The position numbers and the translations under genes were made by a program. 64,000 nt of DNA from Trichocoleus desertorum NBK24 (GTDB taxonomy: Bacteria; Cyanobacteriota; Cyanobacteriia; FACHB-46), in assembly GCF_030409055.1 (NCBI RefSeq), contig NZ_CP116619.1:3573628-3637627 (forward strand), in the 5' to 3' direction. A model generated the notes under the pieces. The model was not told where the DNA came from and ran no database searches. It was given only the letters and a program-made list of their open reading frames with translations. Position 1 is the first letter of the stretch; each line of letters begins with the position of its first letter. This document shows positions 43,048 to 53,263 of the stretch, piece by piece.

Positions 43048-45657
43048 TTAGCGACCTGCGGCAGTTGGCATCCCTAAGATGTCTTCGATTCTAGGCATTT
43101 CCTCTAGGGGAATCACACGACCTTCATCTTCAAAACCAGCGATTTGGTCGAAGTTGAGGTAGCGGTAGAGATCGTCCGCGAAGGGGTTGATCTTGTTTGC
43201 CACAATGTCGAGGTATTCCTGCACCGAGGGAATCCGACCCAGGAGGGCACAAACAGCAGCGAGTTCTGCTGAGCCGAGATAGACTTGGGCACCTTTACCC
43301 ATGCGGTTGTTGAAGTTGCGGGTAGAAGTTGAGAAGACCGTGGTGTTGTCGGCCACCCGTGCTTGGTTGCCCATACAGAGCGAGCAACCTGGCACCTCAG
43401 TTCTGGCTCCTACTACCCCAAATGTGCTGTAAACGCCTTCTTCTTTGAGTTGGTGCTCATCCATGCGAGTCGGAGGTGCAACCCACAGGCGAGTACTCAC
43501 TGGAGGGGCACCTTCTAGCACTTTGGCAGCAGCGCGATAGTGACCAATATTGGTCATGCAGGAACCGATGAACACCTCATCAATTTTGTCTCCTGCCACT
43601 TCCGACAGCAGCTTCACATTGTCGGGGTCGTTGGGAGCAGCGACGATCGGTTCTTTGATTTCGTTGAGGTCGATCTCAATGATGGCAGCGTATTCCGCAT
43701 CTGCATCTGCTTCCATTAGGGATGGGTTGGCTAACCACTCTTCCATCTTGGCAACCCGCCGCATGATGGTTCGGGCATCAGTATAGCCACGCGCCGCCAT
43801 GTTTTTCAGCAGAGCCACGTTCGATCGCAAGTACTCAGCCACGGTTTCAGTACTAAGCTTGATTGTGCATCCCGCACAGGAACGCTCCGCAGTGGCATCT
43901 GTTAGCTCAAAGGCTTGCTCCACTTTAAGATCAGGCAACCCTTCGATTTCCATGATCCGCCCGGAGAAGATATTCTTTTTGTTCTCCTTAGAAACCGTGA
44001 GCAACCCTTGTTGAATCGCCACGTAAGGAATCGCATTCACCAAGTCGCGCAGGGTCACGCCTGGTTGCAGTTCACCTTTGAAACGTACCAACACTGACTC
44101 TGGCATGTCCAAGGGCATTACGCCTAAGGCAGCAGCAAACGCCACTAAACCAGAACCAGCCGGGAAGGAGATCCCTAGGGGAAAGCGGGTGTGGGAATCG
44201 CCCCCAGTGCCTACGGTGTCCGGTAGCAGCATCCGGTTCAGCCAGGAGTGAATGATGCCATCACCCGGACGTAGGGCTACCCCACCGCGAGAGGAAATAA
44301 AGTCGGGTAGGTCGTGGTGAGTTTTGATGTCGGCAGGCTTGGGATAGGCGGCAGTATGACAGAAGCTTTGCATCACTAAGTCAGCACTGAAACCTAGACA
44401 TGCCAACTCTTTCAGTTCGTCACGAGTCATCGGGCCAGTGGTATCTTGCGAGCCGACGCTGGTCATTAAGGGTTCGCAGGAAGTACCAGGACGCACACCG
44501 GGCAAACCGCAAGCCTTACCGACCATTTTCTGGGCTAAGGTATAACCTTTGCCTGTATCGACTGGGGCGTTGGGTCGCACGAAAATAGTGCTAGGTTCGA
44601 GTCCCAACGCTGTCCGGGTTTTGTCGGTGAGCGATCGCCCAATAATCAGCGGAATCCGACCCCCTGCCCGGACTTCATCCAAAATTGTGTCGGGTTGCAG
44701 CGTGAAGGTAGAAATCACTTCGCCTGCTTCATTGGTGATCTCTCCTTTATAAGGATGAATCGTGATCACCATTCCGGTTTCCATCTGAGTCACATCACAT
44801 TGGATGGGTAGGGCACCGGAGTCTTCAGCGGTATTAAAGAAAATAGGGGCGATCGCGCTGCCTAAGACAAATCCGCCACTGCGCTTGTTAGGTACAAACG
44901 GAATATCTTGGCCAATGTGCCACAGTACTGAGTTGATCGCAGACTTCCGAGACGATCCAGTTCCCACCACATCACCCACATAGGCGAGGGGATAACCTTT
45001 TTGCTTCAGCTCCACGATCGTTTCTAGCGATCCGGGTTGTCGCGTTTCGAGCATCGCTAAGGCATGCAGTGGAATGTCAGGACGAGTCGCCGCATGAGTT
45101 GCCGGAGATAAATCATCCGTGTTGGTTTCTCCTGGCACCTTAAACACGGTTACTTGAATGGCGTCTGGTAGGGTGGGACGACTGGTGAACCATTCCGCAT
45201 TCGCCCAAGCTTCCATAACTTGCTTAGCGTAAGCGTTGGTGGCAGCTAATTCTTGGATGTCGTGGAAGGCATCAAAGACGAGCAGGGTTTTGCTCAAAGC
45301 TGCTGTAGCTGCTGTTGCCAACTCGGTATTGTCCACCTGCAACAGCTCGATCAAGGAGTGCACATTGTAACCGCCCATCATTGTGCCCAACAGCTTCACA
45401 GCTTCTACAGGCGTTATTAAAGGACTGGTCGCTTCACCCTTGGCGATCGCCGTCAAAAATCCCGCTTTCACATAAGCCGCTTGATCCACACCGGGGGGCA
45501 CGCGATCGCGCAACATCTCTAGTAATACCTCTTCTTCTCCAGCGGGGGGGTGCTTTAGAAGTTCACACAGCTCAGAGGTCTGCTGGGGTGTGAGGGGCAA
45601 GGGGGGAATACCGAGGGCAGCCCGCTCAGCGACGTGTTGACGGTAAGATTCAAGCAT
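43048..45657 (-). CDS. acnB: Bifunctional aconitate hydratase 2/2-methylisocitrate dehydratase
   Basis: 869 residues, AcnB size. An N-terminal HEAT-like domain (about 1-160) precedes the swivel and core domains. Iron-sulfur ligands are visible in [20 protein letters not shown] and [35 protein letters not shown] is nearby. It interconverts citrate and isocitrate; AcnB also acts as a post-transcriptional regulator in other bacteria. Cyanobacteria use this form for the oxidative branch of the TCA cycle. It is a monocistron with its own terminator. Confidence 0.97.
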   Translation of the reverse strand: MLESYRQHVAERAALGIPPLPLTPQQTSELCELLKHPPAGEEEVLLEMLRDRVPPGVDQAAYVKAGFLTAIAKGEATSPLITPVEAVKLLGTMMGGYNVHSLIELLQVDNTELATAATAALSKTLLVFDAFHDIQELAATNAYAKQVMEAWANAEWFTSRPTLPDAIQVTVFKVPGETNTDDLSPATHAATRPDIPLHALAMLETRQPGSLETIVELKQKGYPLAYVGDVVGTGSSRKSAINSVLWHIGQDIPFVPNKRSGGFVLGSAIAPIFFNTAEDSGALPIQCDVTQMETGMVITIHPYKGEITNEAGEVISTFTLQPDTILDEVRAGGRIPLIIGRSLTDKTRTALGLEPSTIFVRPNAPVDTGKGYTLAQKMVGKACGLPGVRPGTSCEPLMTSVGSQDTTGPMTRDELKELACLGFSADLVMQSFCHTAAYPKPADIKTHHDLPDFISSRGGVALRPGDGIIHSWLNRMLLPDTVGTGGDSHTRFPLGISFPAGSGLVAFAAALGVMPLDMPESVLVRFKGELQPGVTLRDLVNAIPYVAIQQGLLTVSKENKKNIFSGRIMEIEGLPDLKVEQAFELTDATAERSCAGCTIKLSTETVAEYLRSNVALLKNMAARGYTDARTIMRRVAKMEEWLANPSLMEADADAEYAAIIEIDLNEIKEPIVAAPNDPDNVKLLSEVAGDKIDEVFIGSCMTNIGHYRAAAKVLEGAPPVSTRLWVAPPTRMDEHQLKEEGVYSTFGVVGARTEVPGCSLCMGNQARVADNTTVFSTSTRNFNNRMGKGAQVYLGSAELAAVCALLGRIPSVQEYLDIVANKINPFADDLYRYLNFDQIAGFEDEGRVIPLEEMPRIEDILGMPTAAGR

Positions 45658-46094
45658 TGCAGTAGTCTCCAGGCATCAGCAAGATTTTAAGGATTGGCAG
45701 GATTAAAGAGATTATTGAGAGCGTAACTCAACCCCTAGCGCCTGGTAGTTGGCAGGGATACGGTCAGCAATCAAGTCCCAGTGAGAGGGCAGTCGCAACT
45801 AGCAGCAGCCAAGCCATTGAGATGGGCAGCATACATTTTTGCTACCGCTTACCAGCATAGAAGTTTACGTAGCGGAAACAAATGTTGCAATCAGCGACAG
45901 GTTGCCCTACAAATTCACGAAATGCGATCGCGGTCATCAGTGCCTAGTCGTGGCAGCAGACTCCACCAACCTGACATTTAGTTCAAAGTACATCGATTAA
46001 ATCTTGACCTGTACTCCAACCATAGCAAAGCTTAATTGATACTGTAGGGCACCTGAGTTGGGGTTTGTTGACTATCTAGCTCACAGGCCGAAGC
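45658..46094. other. Gene-free spacer between the TPR gene and acnB
   Basis: 437 bases upstream of acnB on the minus strand. It must hold the acnB promoter. One HIP1 site is at about 45924-45931. No RNA gene and no strong inverted repeat were found. Confidence 0.35.
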
Positions 46095-47117
46095 TTACCA
46101 ACCGATATCTAAGCCTTCAATCAAACTCCGCAACCACTCAGTGAGATTTTGATTGCCCAGTTGATCGGCGGTTGACCAAGCTTTGGCATAGAAGGCCAAA
46201 CCACGGCTTTTTTTACCTAACTCGACATAGAGAGTGCCGATATTCGCCATCGCATTAATCTCACCCAAGCGATCGCTTTCTTCGCGTCGGATGAGCAGCG
46301 CTTGATGGTAAAAGCGCAAAGCTTGTTCTAACTTGCCAAGGGATCGGTGAACCGCCCCCGTATTGGATAGGGTAACCGCTTGCCCTAAGCGATCGCCTGA
46401 CTCCTTCTGTAGGAGCAAAATCTGGTTATAAAAGAGCAAAGCCCGATTGGCTTGACCCAAGTTTACATAAGTGAGAGCTAAATTATTCATAGTGACAGCA
46501 GTGCCGGAAGTATCTCCCGCCTGTTGTCTCACCAATAAAACCTGCTGGTAATGCAGCCATGCCTGGGCCAATTCTCCCAAGTCATTATAAATAGACCCAA
46601 TATTGTTGAGAGTAGTGGCTTCACCCGTGCGATCGCCCAACTCTCGCTGAATCAAGAGCGCTTGCTGAAAACGCTCTAGAGCAGTTTGTAATTGTCCAAA
46701 GGCACTGTAGGCAAAGCCCATATTATTCAGGGTGGTCGCCTCAGCAGCGCGATCGCCGAGTTGTTGCCGAATCGCTAAAATTTGGTTGTAAAGCAGCAAG
46801 GCTCGTTTGGGCTGTCCCAACTTGGCATAGACCAAAGCAGTATTGCTTAAGGCAGCAGTTTCATTGGCACGATCCTCCAGAACCTGAAAGATCGATCTAG
46901 CTTGATTGAAATAGTGCAAAGCTCTTTGGAATTGATTGAGGCGAGAGTAAGCCAAACCCAGATCACTGAGCGAAGCCGCTTCCCTAACCTGATCTTGCAA
47001 ACTTCTAGCCAATTCTAAGTTGGCTTCAGAAAGGGTTAAAGATTCACGAAACTTACTGCCCTTATACAGTTCGAGCGCCCGGAGGCGGCATTGATCCCAC
47101 TTCTGTTGCACAAGCAC
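46095..47117 (-). CDS. Tetratricopeptide-repeat protein
   Basis: 340 residues, GTG start. It is built almost entirely of seven tandem repeats of about 40 residues (for example LNNMGFAYSAFGQLQTALER), longer than the normal 34-residue TPR unit and like the TPR_12/LGN type. No enzymatic domain or signal sequence is present, so it is likely a cytoplasmic scaffold. The regular repeat gives a stack of helices for protein binding. No partner can be inferred from its neighbours (acnB and tRNA-Glu). Confidence 0.82.
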   Translation of the reverse strand: MLVQQKWDQCRLRALELYKGSKFRESLTLSEANLELARSLQDQVREAASLSDLGLAYSRLNQFQRALHYFNQARSIFQVLEDRANETAALSNTALVYAKLGQPKRALLLYNQILAIRQQLGDRAAEATTLNNMGFAYSAFGQLQTALERFQQALLIQRELGDRTGEATTLNNIGSIYNDLGELAQAWLHYQQVLLVRQQAGDTSGTAVTMNNLALTYVNLGQANRALLFYNQILLLQKESGDRLGQAVTLSNTGAVHRSLGKLEQALRFYHQALLIRREESDRLGEINAMANIGTLYVELGKKSRGLAFYAKAWSTADQLGNQNLTEWLRSLIEGLDIGW

Positions 47118-47261
47118 AATCCCTAAAAACTGCTGGCTTACTTGCGATCGCCTATTACTCTCAGAATGCCCGATCGCTTGCCAAGAAGAACAGGTTGCGA
47201 GGCAGAGTCAGCATAGGATTGGCTATAGCTAACCGCCGTTGAACCATTACTAAAAAGTACT

Positions 47262-47304
47262 AAAAAGCCGCTCGATACCAAATCTTGGAATCAAACGGCT
47301 CTTT
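47262..47304 (-). terminator. Terminator downstream of tRNA-Glu
   Basis: On the minus strand AAAGAGCCG is followed after about 25 bases by CGGCTTTTT. The AGCCG/CGGCT core plus T run is a simple terminator for leftward transcription, directly after the tRNA. Confidence 0.55.
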
Positions 47305-47311
47305 AGTTTTA

Positions 47312-47384
47312 TACCCCCAGGGGAATTCGAATCCCCGTCGCCTCCGTGAAAGGGAGGTGTCCTAGGCCTCTAGACGATGGGGGC
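47312..47384 (-). tRNA. trnE: tRNA-Glu (anticodon UUC)
   Basis: 73 bases on the minus strand. The acceptor arms GCCCCCA and TGGGGGT pair fully, with A as discriminator. The D arm (GTCTAGAGGCCTAGGAC), the anticodon stem CCTCC/GGAGG with loop CTTTCAC (anticodon TTC), and the T arm GGGGATTCGAATTCCCC are all recognisable. CCA is not encoded. In cyanobacteria this tRNA also supplies glutamyl-tRNA for tetrapyrrole synthesis. It is followed by a stem-loop with a T run. Confidence 0.95.
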
Positions 47385-47673
47385 CTGTTTTGTTTGGCCA
47401 ACCGATTTACTTCGGTTTATCGCCGCGCCTTTATTAACTTAATCAATCTCCCTGAATCTGTCAATACCTGGTTCGAATTTTTCTTAATTTTTCAGCGACT
47501 GAGTGGTGAGTCTACGAGAAGCCAAATACAGTAGCGGGTAGAAAGAGCACTCAGTTAGTTGCTTGTGGCAAGCATTCTATGATGCCTGGAGCAAGGAACT
47601 ATAAGGGTTATGTATGGATAGAACTAAAGTGACGACAGATGCAGGGATGCCTAAATTGGAGTGAAATGAGCCG

Positions 47674-47952
47674 CTAGGCCAGCTCGTTAGAGTTGCGTAG
47701 ACGAATCAGCTGCCGACGCAATTCAGGAGAAGCCGACATTTCGGAAACTTCCTCAGCTTTCACTACCACTTGCAACTGCTCTAGATACTCGTCGGTACCA
47801 CAGGTGAAGGCATCGATTAGTTGCTCTAGGAGCTGGTCGCGATCGCTGAGTGCGCCTTTTTCCTCAATCAAACGAAATTTGAGGTGAATCTCACATTCGT
47901 AAACACTAACCTCGAAAGCAGCAGACTGGCGCTCTAGAGAATCCTGTTTCAT
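47674..47952 (-). CDS. Small regulator-like protein, possibly Npun_R1517-type
   Basis: About 92 residues from the ATG at 47952; an upstream start at 47967 is possible. It begins MKQDSLERQSAAFEVSVYEC, is Glu/Leu-rich and mostly helical, and ends SASPELRRQLIRLRNSNELA. It resembles a group of short cyanobacterial proteins named after Npun_R1517 and described as heterocyst-differentiation transcriptional regulators; I am unsure of that match, and the protein may occur in strains without heterocysts. A one-kilobase AT-rich region lies upstream. Confidence 0.5.
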   Translation of the reverse strand: MKQDSLERQSAAFEVSVYECEIHLKFRLIEEKGALSDRDQLLEQLIDAFTCGTDEYLEQLQVVVKAEEVSEMSASPELRRQLIRLRNSNELA

Positions 47953-48940
47953 TGCAGTAAGCAGCACTTAACCATGCTGTAGGTAAAGGAATGTTTAAAG
48001 CTAGACTTTGCAGAGTTTCAGCGATCTTATTGACGATTTTGAGCTTATTAAACTTTCAGCGTATCCCGAAGTCAAAACCTAAATCTGCTGTAGTCCTTGC
48101 TTACTATCTAAATTTAATATGCCCCTAAAAGCTTAGAATCCGCTAATTAGCTGAACTTAAATCAGCAAATTAATTGGCTTAGAAGATCCTAAAGTTAGCT
48201 TTGCGCTTTCTTCATAATGTATTTAATTATTACCTCCATTAAAGAGAACGAATCCATCCATCACTATCTCCTATTCAACCGGAAGAAGTGACAGCCTATC
48301 ACGTCTTCACAAGGGATTTGAAGAAGCTTTATCAAAGCTTTATTGCCGTCAGAATGCTAAGCATCCTAACGTTTTGATAGTTACAAAAACAGCTTAAATT
48401 TATCCGTATTAATACAATTACACTTTGTAGGGTTTAGTCCTGACTAGCAGTAAAGAAAAGCTCTATCTACGGAGTTGATTAGCTAGGTTTGATACCTTGT
48501 TATACTGAACCCCAAGGCAAAATTATCGGCCAGCTACTATAGTTAAGGCCTAAGTTAAGACTTAAAGGTTGGCAAGTAACCCTGAGAGAATCAAGTGTTA
48601 AGTTTGTCGCCAGTTCATTTCTAACTTTTCACAAAAACCTAATACTCAAACCAATTATTTTGTCAAAGTAAAAATAGTTACAGCCTCTACCCACTAGCAC
48701 TGGAATGACTGAGATTTTATTGTAAAGATAATAAAATTTACCCGAAAAAGATTGACAAGTCTGGTTCTGGCATTTTTAAGAAATTTAACCTTACCCGCTT
48801 AGCTATTTGCCTTGATGTTGAGCTTGCAAGCTGTTGAGTTTTAGTTCGCTTATTTAACAGTTTTCACCTTAAAAATACAGAGTTAATGATGGCGTTCTTG
48901 TCAATCGCATACATGAATTCAGTAACTTTACTGATGTAAT
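47953..48940. other. Long AT-rich gene-free region
   Basis: About 990 bases between the sasA stop and the small regulator-like gene, both on the minus strand. It is AT-rich, contains no HIP1 octamer and shows only tiny reading frames (24 residues or fewer) without ribosome-binding sites. It could be an extended promoter or untranslated leader for the small gene, a degraded gene, or an unrecognised RNA. I found no strong hairpin that would define an RNA. Confidence 0.4.
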
Positions 48941-50116
48941 TTAAGGACGATAGACAGGTAAGGTGAAGTGAAAAGAGCTACCTTGGTTTGGCACAGAGTC
49001 AACCCAAATCTGTCCATAGTGCGCTCGGACAATGCGCTGGCACAGAGCTAAGCCAATGCCGTAGCCTTCTTGAGCTTCATCGCGCTTGAGTCGGAAATGT
49101 TCTTCAAAAATTCGGTCTTGGTTTTCTTCTGGAACTCCAGGGCCGTTATCACAAATACTGACTTGCACTTTTTGTGTAGTCCGGTGCAAGACTGAAATTG
49201 CAATGGTGCCTTGGGCAGGAGCATACTTAATTGCGTTGTCTAACAGATTGATTAACACTTGCCTAACTCGCTCTGGGTCTGCATAGACTAGCGGTAGGTC
49301 ACTGGGAATGTCGTGCGTCATCTGCTGATCTTTAGTCTGAAAGCGATCGCGCAGGTATTCCAAAACTTCTTGGCAAAGCGCCCCTAACTCCAGCTTCTGC
49401 GGTTGGATCTGAAAGCCGCCACTGGTACCGCGAGCCGCCTGCAAAATATCCGTGATCATCCGGTCGATCGCGCGTGTTTGTGTTTTAGCGTGCTTGAGTA
49501 ACTGCGCCGTAACACCGGGTTTGAGGCGAGTGTTAAACCCTTCTTTGGGACTGTAGCTGAGTTCTAGGGTTTCGATCGCAATTGAGGCGGCTGTTAAAGG
49601 ATTGCGCAGGTCATGGGCCAACATAGCAATGATGCGGTCTTTGAACCGTAATTGCTCTTGGAGTTCTTCTTGGTCTTGCTGCAAGCGAAAAACTTCGTCT
49701 GTGAGTCGCATCAACTCGGCTGAATAGGCCACCGAATTAATCGTTACATTGGGACGATCCGAGTTAGAAGTCTCGACTTGCGGTTCTAAAGTTGAAAGGT
49801 ACTCTTCGACGGAGCGTTGCCAGCGAGGCCACCAGTTCTCTAGTTGAGTAACTAACGTACTGCCTGCAAGGGTTTGCCTTGGCTCTGGATGAATTTTGAT
49901 CAGAGCGGGGGTCGCTACTAGCTTAAAGTGCTCAGCTAGATAGGGCTGTTCTCCTACATCAACAACTTGCAGATCAAACGAATATTGAGCTTTGAGATTT
50001 TTGAGATAACTACGGATATGCCGAATCTGTTCTCCTGAGTTGGGGCGCTTGTCTACAAATAAAAGTAGTTGTAGCGGAGTTTCAGGGTCGATTGGCTTGT
50101 CAGGAGATGCTTTCAT
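48941..50116 (-). CDS. sasA: Adaptive-response sensory histidine kinase SasA
   Basis: About 391 residues from the ATG at 50116; a GTG at 50134 would give 397. An N-terminal KaiB-like thioredoxin-fold domain (about 15-110; [20 protein letters not shown]) is followed by a HisKA domain with the phosphorylated His in [20 protein letters not shown] and an ATPase domain ([48 protein letters not shown]). SasA reads the KaiC clock and phosphorylates RpaA to drive circadian gene expression. Both kinase motifs and the fold order are complete. The kai genes and rpaA are not in the window. Confidence 0.93.
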   Translation of the reverse strand: MKASPDKPIDPETPLQLLLFVDKRPNSGEQIRHIRSYLKNLKAQYSFDLQVVDVGEQPYLAEHFKLVATPALIKIHPEPRQTLAGSTLVTQLENWWPRWQRSVEEYLSTLEPQVETSNSDRPNVTINSVAYSAELMRLTDEVFRLQQDQEELQEQLRFKDRIIAMLAHDLRNPLTAASIAIETLELSYSPKEGFNTRLKPGVTAQLLKHAKTQTRAIDRMITDILQAARGTSGGFQIQPQKLELGALCQEVLEYLRDRFQTKDQQMTHDIPSDLPLVYADPERVRQVLINLLDNAIKYAPAQGTIAISVLHRTTQKVQVSICDNGPGVPEENQDRIFEEHFRLKRDEAQEGYGIGLALCQRIVRAHYGQIWVDSVPNQGSSFHFTLPVYRP

Positions 50117-50232
50117 GCCATCTCTCGTCAGCACCTAGGATAGGCAAAATTAGATTGGGTTTTAGTTCAAACACAGGCAATAGAAGCAAGACTAGGTAGA
50201 ACTGCCACCTTCTCTATATAGACTATCGTGTT

Positions 50233-51315
50233 CTAGGTCTCCCCGCGCGAAATCTCTGCCGCAGATTCAGAGTTAATCTCAATTTCCGATCGCACCGTTC
50301 GACAGAGGAGCAGAGGACAAGGGGCGTGATGTAAGACGTAATCGCCTGTGGCCGTGAGGCGAATATTGCGAAAAGCGGGATGGCGATCGCTGCCCAAAAT
50401 AATTACATCGGCTTGCTGCTGCTGAGCGATTTGGCAAATGATTGGCCCTGGCTCTCCGGTCTGAATCAAGCTGGTAATGGTTAAGTTGACTCCCGTTAGT
50501 TTCTCTTGGGCTTTTTGGATAATTTGTTCACTTTGCTCTTTTTGGGCTTGTTGTAGCGATTGAGTCAGTTGCCAGTTGGGTGTGGGTGTGGCGAACGGCC
50601 CAAACAAATAGTGAGGATTGAGCGGCGTTTGGGCACAGAGGATGGTGACTCGCTGAATGCCTGCGGGAATTAGCTGGCGGGTGAGGGCGATCGCTTGTTT
50701 GGTCGCTTGGGAGCCATTCACCGCTAAGAGGACATGTTGCCACTTGGGTTGCAGCATTGGTTCTTCCGGTAAACCTCGCGCTACCAAGACGTGACAGGGT
50801 GCGTAACGGGCGATCGCTGAAGAAACGCTCCCCAGTAATAACTCCCGCGATCCACCAAGGCCACGGTGACCCACGGCAACCAAGCCAGCCTGAATCGTTC
50901 GTGCATGGTTCAAGATTTCAGTTGCAGGTCGCCCCTCTCGGGTCTGGTAAGCAATTCTAGGCTCTGGGGGCAATTCGGCTTTGATTTGGGCGAACAGATC
51001 ACTGGGGTTTAAATCAGGCCTATGACCATTTTCTAATTCAGGGAGCGGCAACGGTGAAGTTAGTTGTGCCTCTGCGTCAGAAGTTCGGGGTTCAGCCGCT
51101 GGTTTTCTGGCTAAGGCAGGCAGTCTTGGGCGCATTCCCGCCGGGCGAGGCTGTACGGTGAGGACTTCTAGCCAGGTTTGCTGCTTTGCCTCAGTTTCGG
51201 TATGGGAGAAAAGCGGCATCACTGGAAGCAAAAGCCGTTGTGCCATGCAAGCACTGGCAGAACCATCCGTAGCCAGTAGTAGGGGTGGCAGCAAAGGAGA
51301 AGGAGTAGACGGCAT
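50233..51315 (-). CDS. Tandem universal stress protein (two UspA domains)
   Basis: 360 residues. Domain 1 (about 1-180) ends with a normal ATP-binding loop, GHRGLGGSRELLLGSVSSAI followed by ARYAPCHVLVARG. Domain 2 (about 190-345) starts HVLLAVNGSQATKQAIALTR, but its loop reads LGSDRHPAFRNIRLTATGDY, lacking the normal glycines, so it may not bind ATP. A Pro/Arg-rich insertion of about 65 residues interrupts domain 1. Tandem Usp proteins respond to stress. It is the gene upstream of sasA on the same strand, about 117 bases away. Confidence 0.88.
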   Translation of the reverse strand: MPSTPSPLLPPLLLATDGSASACMAQRLLLPVMPLFSHTETEAKQQTWLEVLTVQPRPAGMRPRLPALARKPAAEPRTSDAEAQLTSPLPLPELENGHRPDLNPSDLFAQIKAELPPEPRIAYQTREGRPATEILNHARTIQAGLVAVGHRGLGGSRELLLGSVSSAIARYAPCHVLVARGLPEEPMLQPKWQHVLLAVNGSQATKQAIALTRQLIPAGIQRVTILCAQTPLNPHYLFGPFATPTPNWQLTQSLQQAQKEQSEQIIQKAQEKLTGVNLTITSLIQTGEPGPIICQIAQQQQADVIILGSDRHPAFRNIRLTATGDYVLHHAPCPLLLCRTVRSEIEINSESAAEISRGET

Positions 51316-51470
51316 GATTAACGGCTCCAGTCCCGAACAGAACTAAGGCATTTCTTACCCCTAACATAGGCAAAACCTGGACAAAAATTGAGTTCTTGGC
51401 GGGAAATATTCACAGAAGCTCTAGGCGATCGCAGAAATTTGTGCGGATGGGTTGAGCCAGCGCCGACAAC

Positions 51471-53141
51471 ATGAGACGTTTAGACTGTAGCGAAGAGAGT
51501 CATCTAATAATGTTGCAGCAGTGGCAGAAAGAGCCGGAGTTGCGGTGGGTGCTGGGCATGGCGATCGCTTTTTTTGTCGTGCTGTCCGCGATCGCGCTGC
51601 ATCGGTATTACAACTTCTATCCGACCTATGTCGCCTTCGACCAGGGCATTTTTAATCAGGTGTTTTGGAATGGGTTGCACGGTCGTTTCTTCCAAAGCTC
51701 ACTCTCTTCGACGCTATCGGCAGCGGTGACTCAAGACGGTCAAGTGCCGGAAGTGTTTTACCATCGGCTGGGCCAGCACTTCACGCCTGCTTTGCTGCTC
51801 TGGTTGCCAATTTATGCCCTGTTTCCCTCGCCTGCCCTGCTGTCAGTGCTGCAAGTGGCGTTGATGGCGGCTGCTGGTTTGGTGCTTTATGCCTTAGCGC
51901 GGCACCATCACAACCCACCCTTAGCCGTGATGATTGCGGCCAGTTTCTATGGGGCAGCAGCGGTGATTGGGCCAACCGTAGCTAATTTCCATGATTTGTG
52001 TCAGATCCCGTTGTTTATCTTTGGGCTGCTGCTGGCGATGGAAAAGCGTTGGTGGTGGCTGTTCTGGGTGCTGGCAGGACTGACGCTGCTGGTACGAGAA
52101 GATGCGGGAGTCGTCCTATTTAGTGCGGGGTTTTATTTAGCGGTGAGTCGGCGGCATCTCCGAACTGGGTTGGGAGTGTGTGCGCTGAGTGTGGCCTACA
52201 TCCTGCTGGTAACCAACTGGGCTATGCCGCTGTTCTCGCCGGATATTTCTCGGCGGTTTATGGTGGAGCAGTTTGGGCACTTCGTGGGCAACCAGGAAGC
52301 ATCTTCATTACAGGTGATTGGGGCGATCGCCACTCAGCCGCTGCGGTTAATTCAGGAAATCGTCACACCTGGCGATCGCACGATCAGCTATTTGCTGGCG
52401 CATTGGCTACCTTTGGCGTTCGTGCCAGCGGTGGCTCCGGCGGCTTGGCTAGTGGCTGGTTTTCCGCTACTACAAAACTTCATGCGGCAAGACCCAACTG
52501 CTCTGTCGATTGACCTGCGCTATGCCCTCACGGTGATTCCTGGGTTCTTTTATGGGGCGGTGCTGTGGTGGGCCAAGCATCCAGGGGCGTTTACTCGGCG
52601 GTTTCGGCGCTTTTGGATTTTCTGCCTCAGTGTGTCGCTAATTTTAACGATTGTTTCGAATCCCAATCGAGCTTTGTCCTTTCTGATTCCCGATTCGTTT
52701 CAGCCTTGGGTTTACTCAGCGCCTCAAGCTCAATGGCAACATGCGGCAGCAATTCGCAGTTTGATGGCTCAAATCCCACCGGATGCCAGCGTTTCGGCGA
52801 CTACTCATATCGTGCCGCACCTGTCGAATCGGCGGGAGATCGTGCGGTTTCCAGCCTTGCAGGTGAGAAATGATGCGCGAACCGTACTTTCGGTGGACTA
52901 TATCATTCTCGATTTTCAGCAGCTACGGCGGTACCAAGTTGTGTTTGATGATGACCGGAGACTTTTGAAGACAATGGTACCTGTGGTTGATCGGCTTTTG
53001 GGCGATCGCTCCTACGGCTTAGTTGGCTTTCGAGATGGCGTGTTGTTGATGCAGCGTAGTGCTAATTCTGACTCGACTGCGGCAACGGCCTGGTCTACCT
53101 TTCGGCAAGAACTGGAACCGATTCTGCGACAGCCTGACTAG
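51471..53141 (+). CDS. DUF2079-family membrane protein
   Basis: 556 residues (543 from the ATG at 51510). About ten hydrophobic segments in the first 420 residues, with the family signature YVAFDQGIFNQVFWNGLHGR and HRLGQHFTPALLLWLPIYAL near the N terminus, and a soluble C-terminal region (SVSATTHIVPHLSNRREIVR). DUF2079 proteins resemble GT-C glycosyltransferases or mannosyltransferase-like membrane proteins; the FDQG motif may correspond to the catalytic Asp loop. A GT4 glycosyltransferase follows by about 120 bases, so a surface-sugar role is plausible. Confidence 0.83.
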   Translation: MRRLDCSEESHLIMLQQWQKEPELRWVLGMAIAFFVVLSAIALHRYYNFYPTYVAFDQGIFNQVFWNGLHGRFFQSSLSSTLSAAVTQDGQVPEVFYHRLGQHFTPALLLWLPIYALFPSPALLSVLQVALMAAAGLVLYALARHHHNPPLAVMIAASFYGAAAVIGPTVANFHDLCQIPLFIFGLLLAMEKRWWWLFWVLAGLTLLVREDAGVVLFSAGFYLAVSRRHLRTGLGVCALSVAYILLVTNWAMPLFSPDISRRFMVEQFGHFVGNQEASSLQVIGAIATQPLRLIQEIVTPGDRTISYLLAHWLPLAFVPAVAPAAWLVAGFPLLQNFMRQDPTALSIDLRYALTVIPGFFYGAVLWWAKHPGAFTRRFRRFWIFCLSVSLILTIVSNPNRALSFLIPDSFQPWVYSAPQAQWQHAAAIRSLMAQIPPDASVSATTHIVPHLSNRREIVRFPALQVRNDARTVLSVDYIILDFQQLRRYQVVFDDDRRLLKTMVPVVDRLLGDRSYGLVGFRDGVLLMQRSANSDSTAATAWSTFRQELEPILRQPD

Positions 53142-53263
53142 TCAAGCAAGGCTTTGTGAAGATTTAGGAATCATGCCTGCATTCCTTCGCGGCAATTACA
53201 GTGGCCGCTACACTGATATGTGAAGTTCTTAGGACTTATGTGAAGGTGCGGGAGTAGCGTTTG

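Noticed and set aside
47953-48940. Small peptides and small RNAs in the AT-rich spacer
   Set aside because: The longest frames are about 24 residues without a convincing ribosome-binding site, and no hairpin with a U run or known RNA motif (such as Yfr1) is visible.
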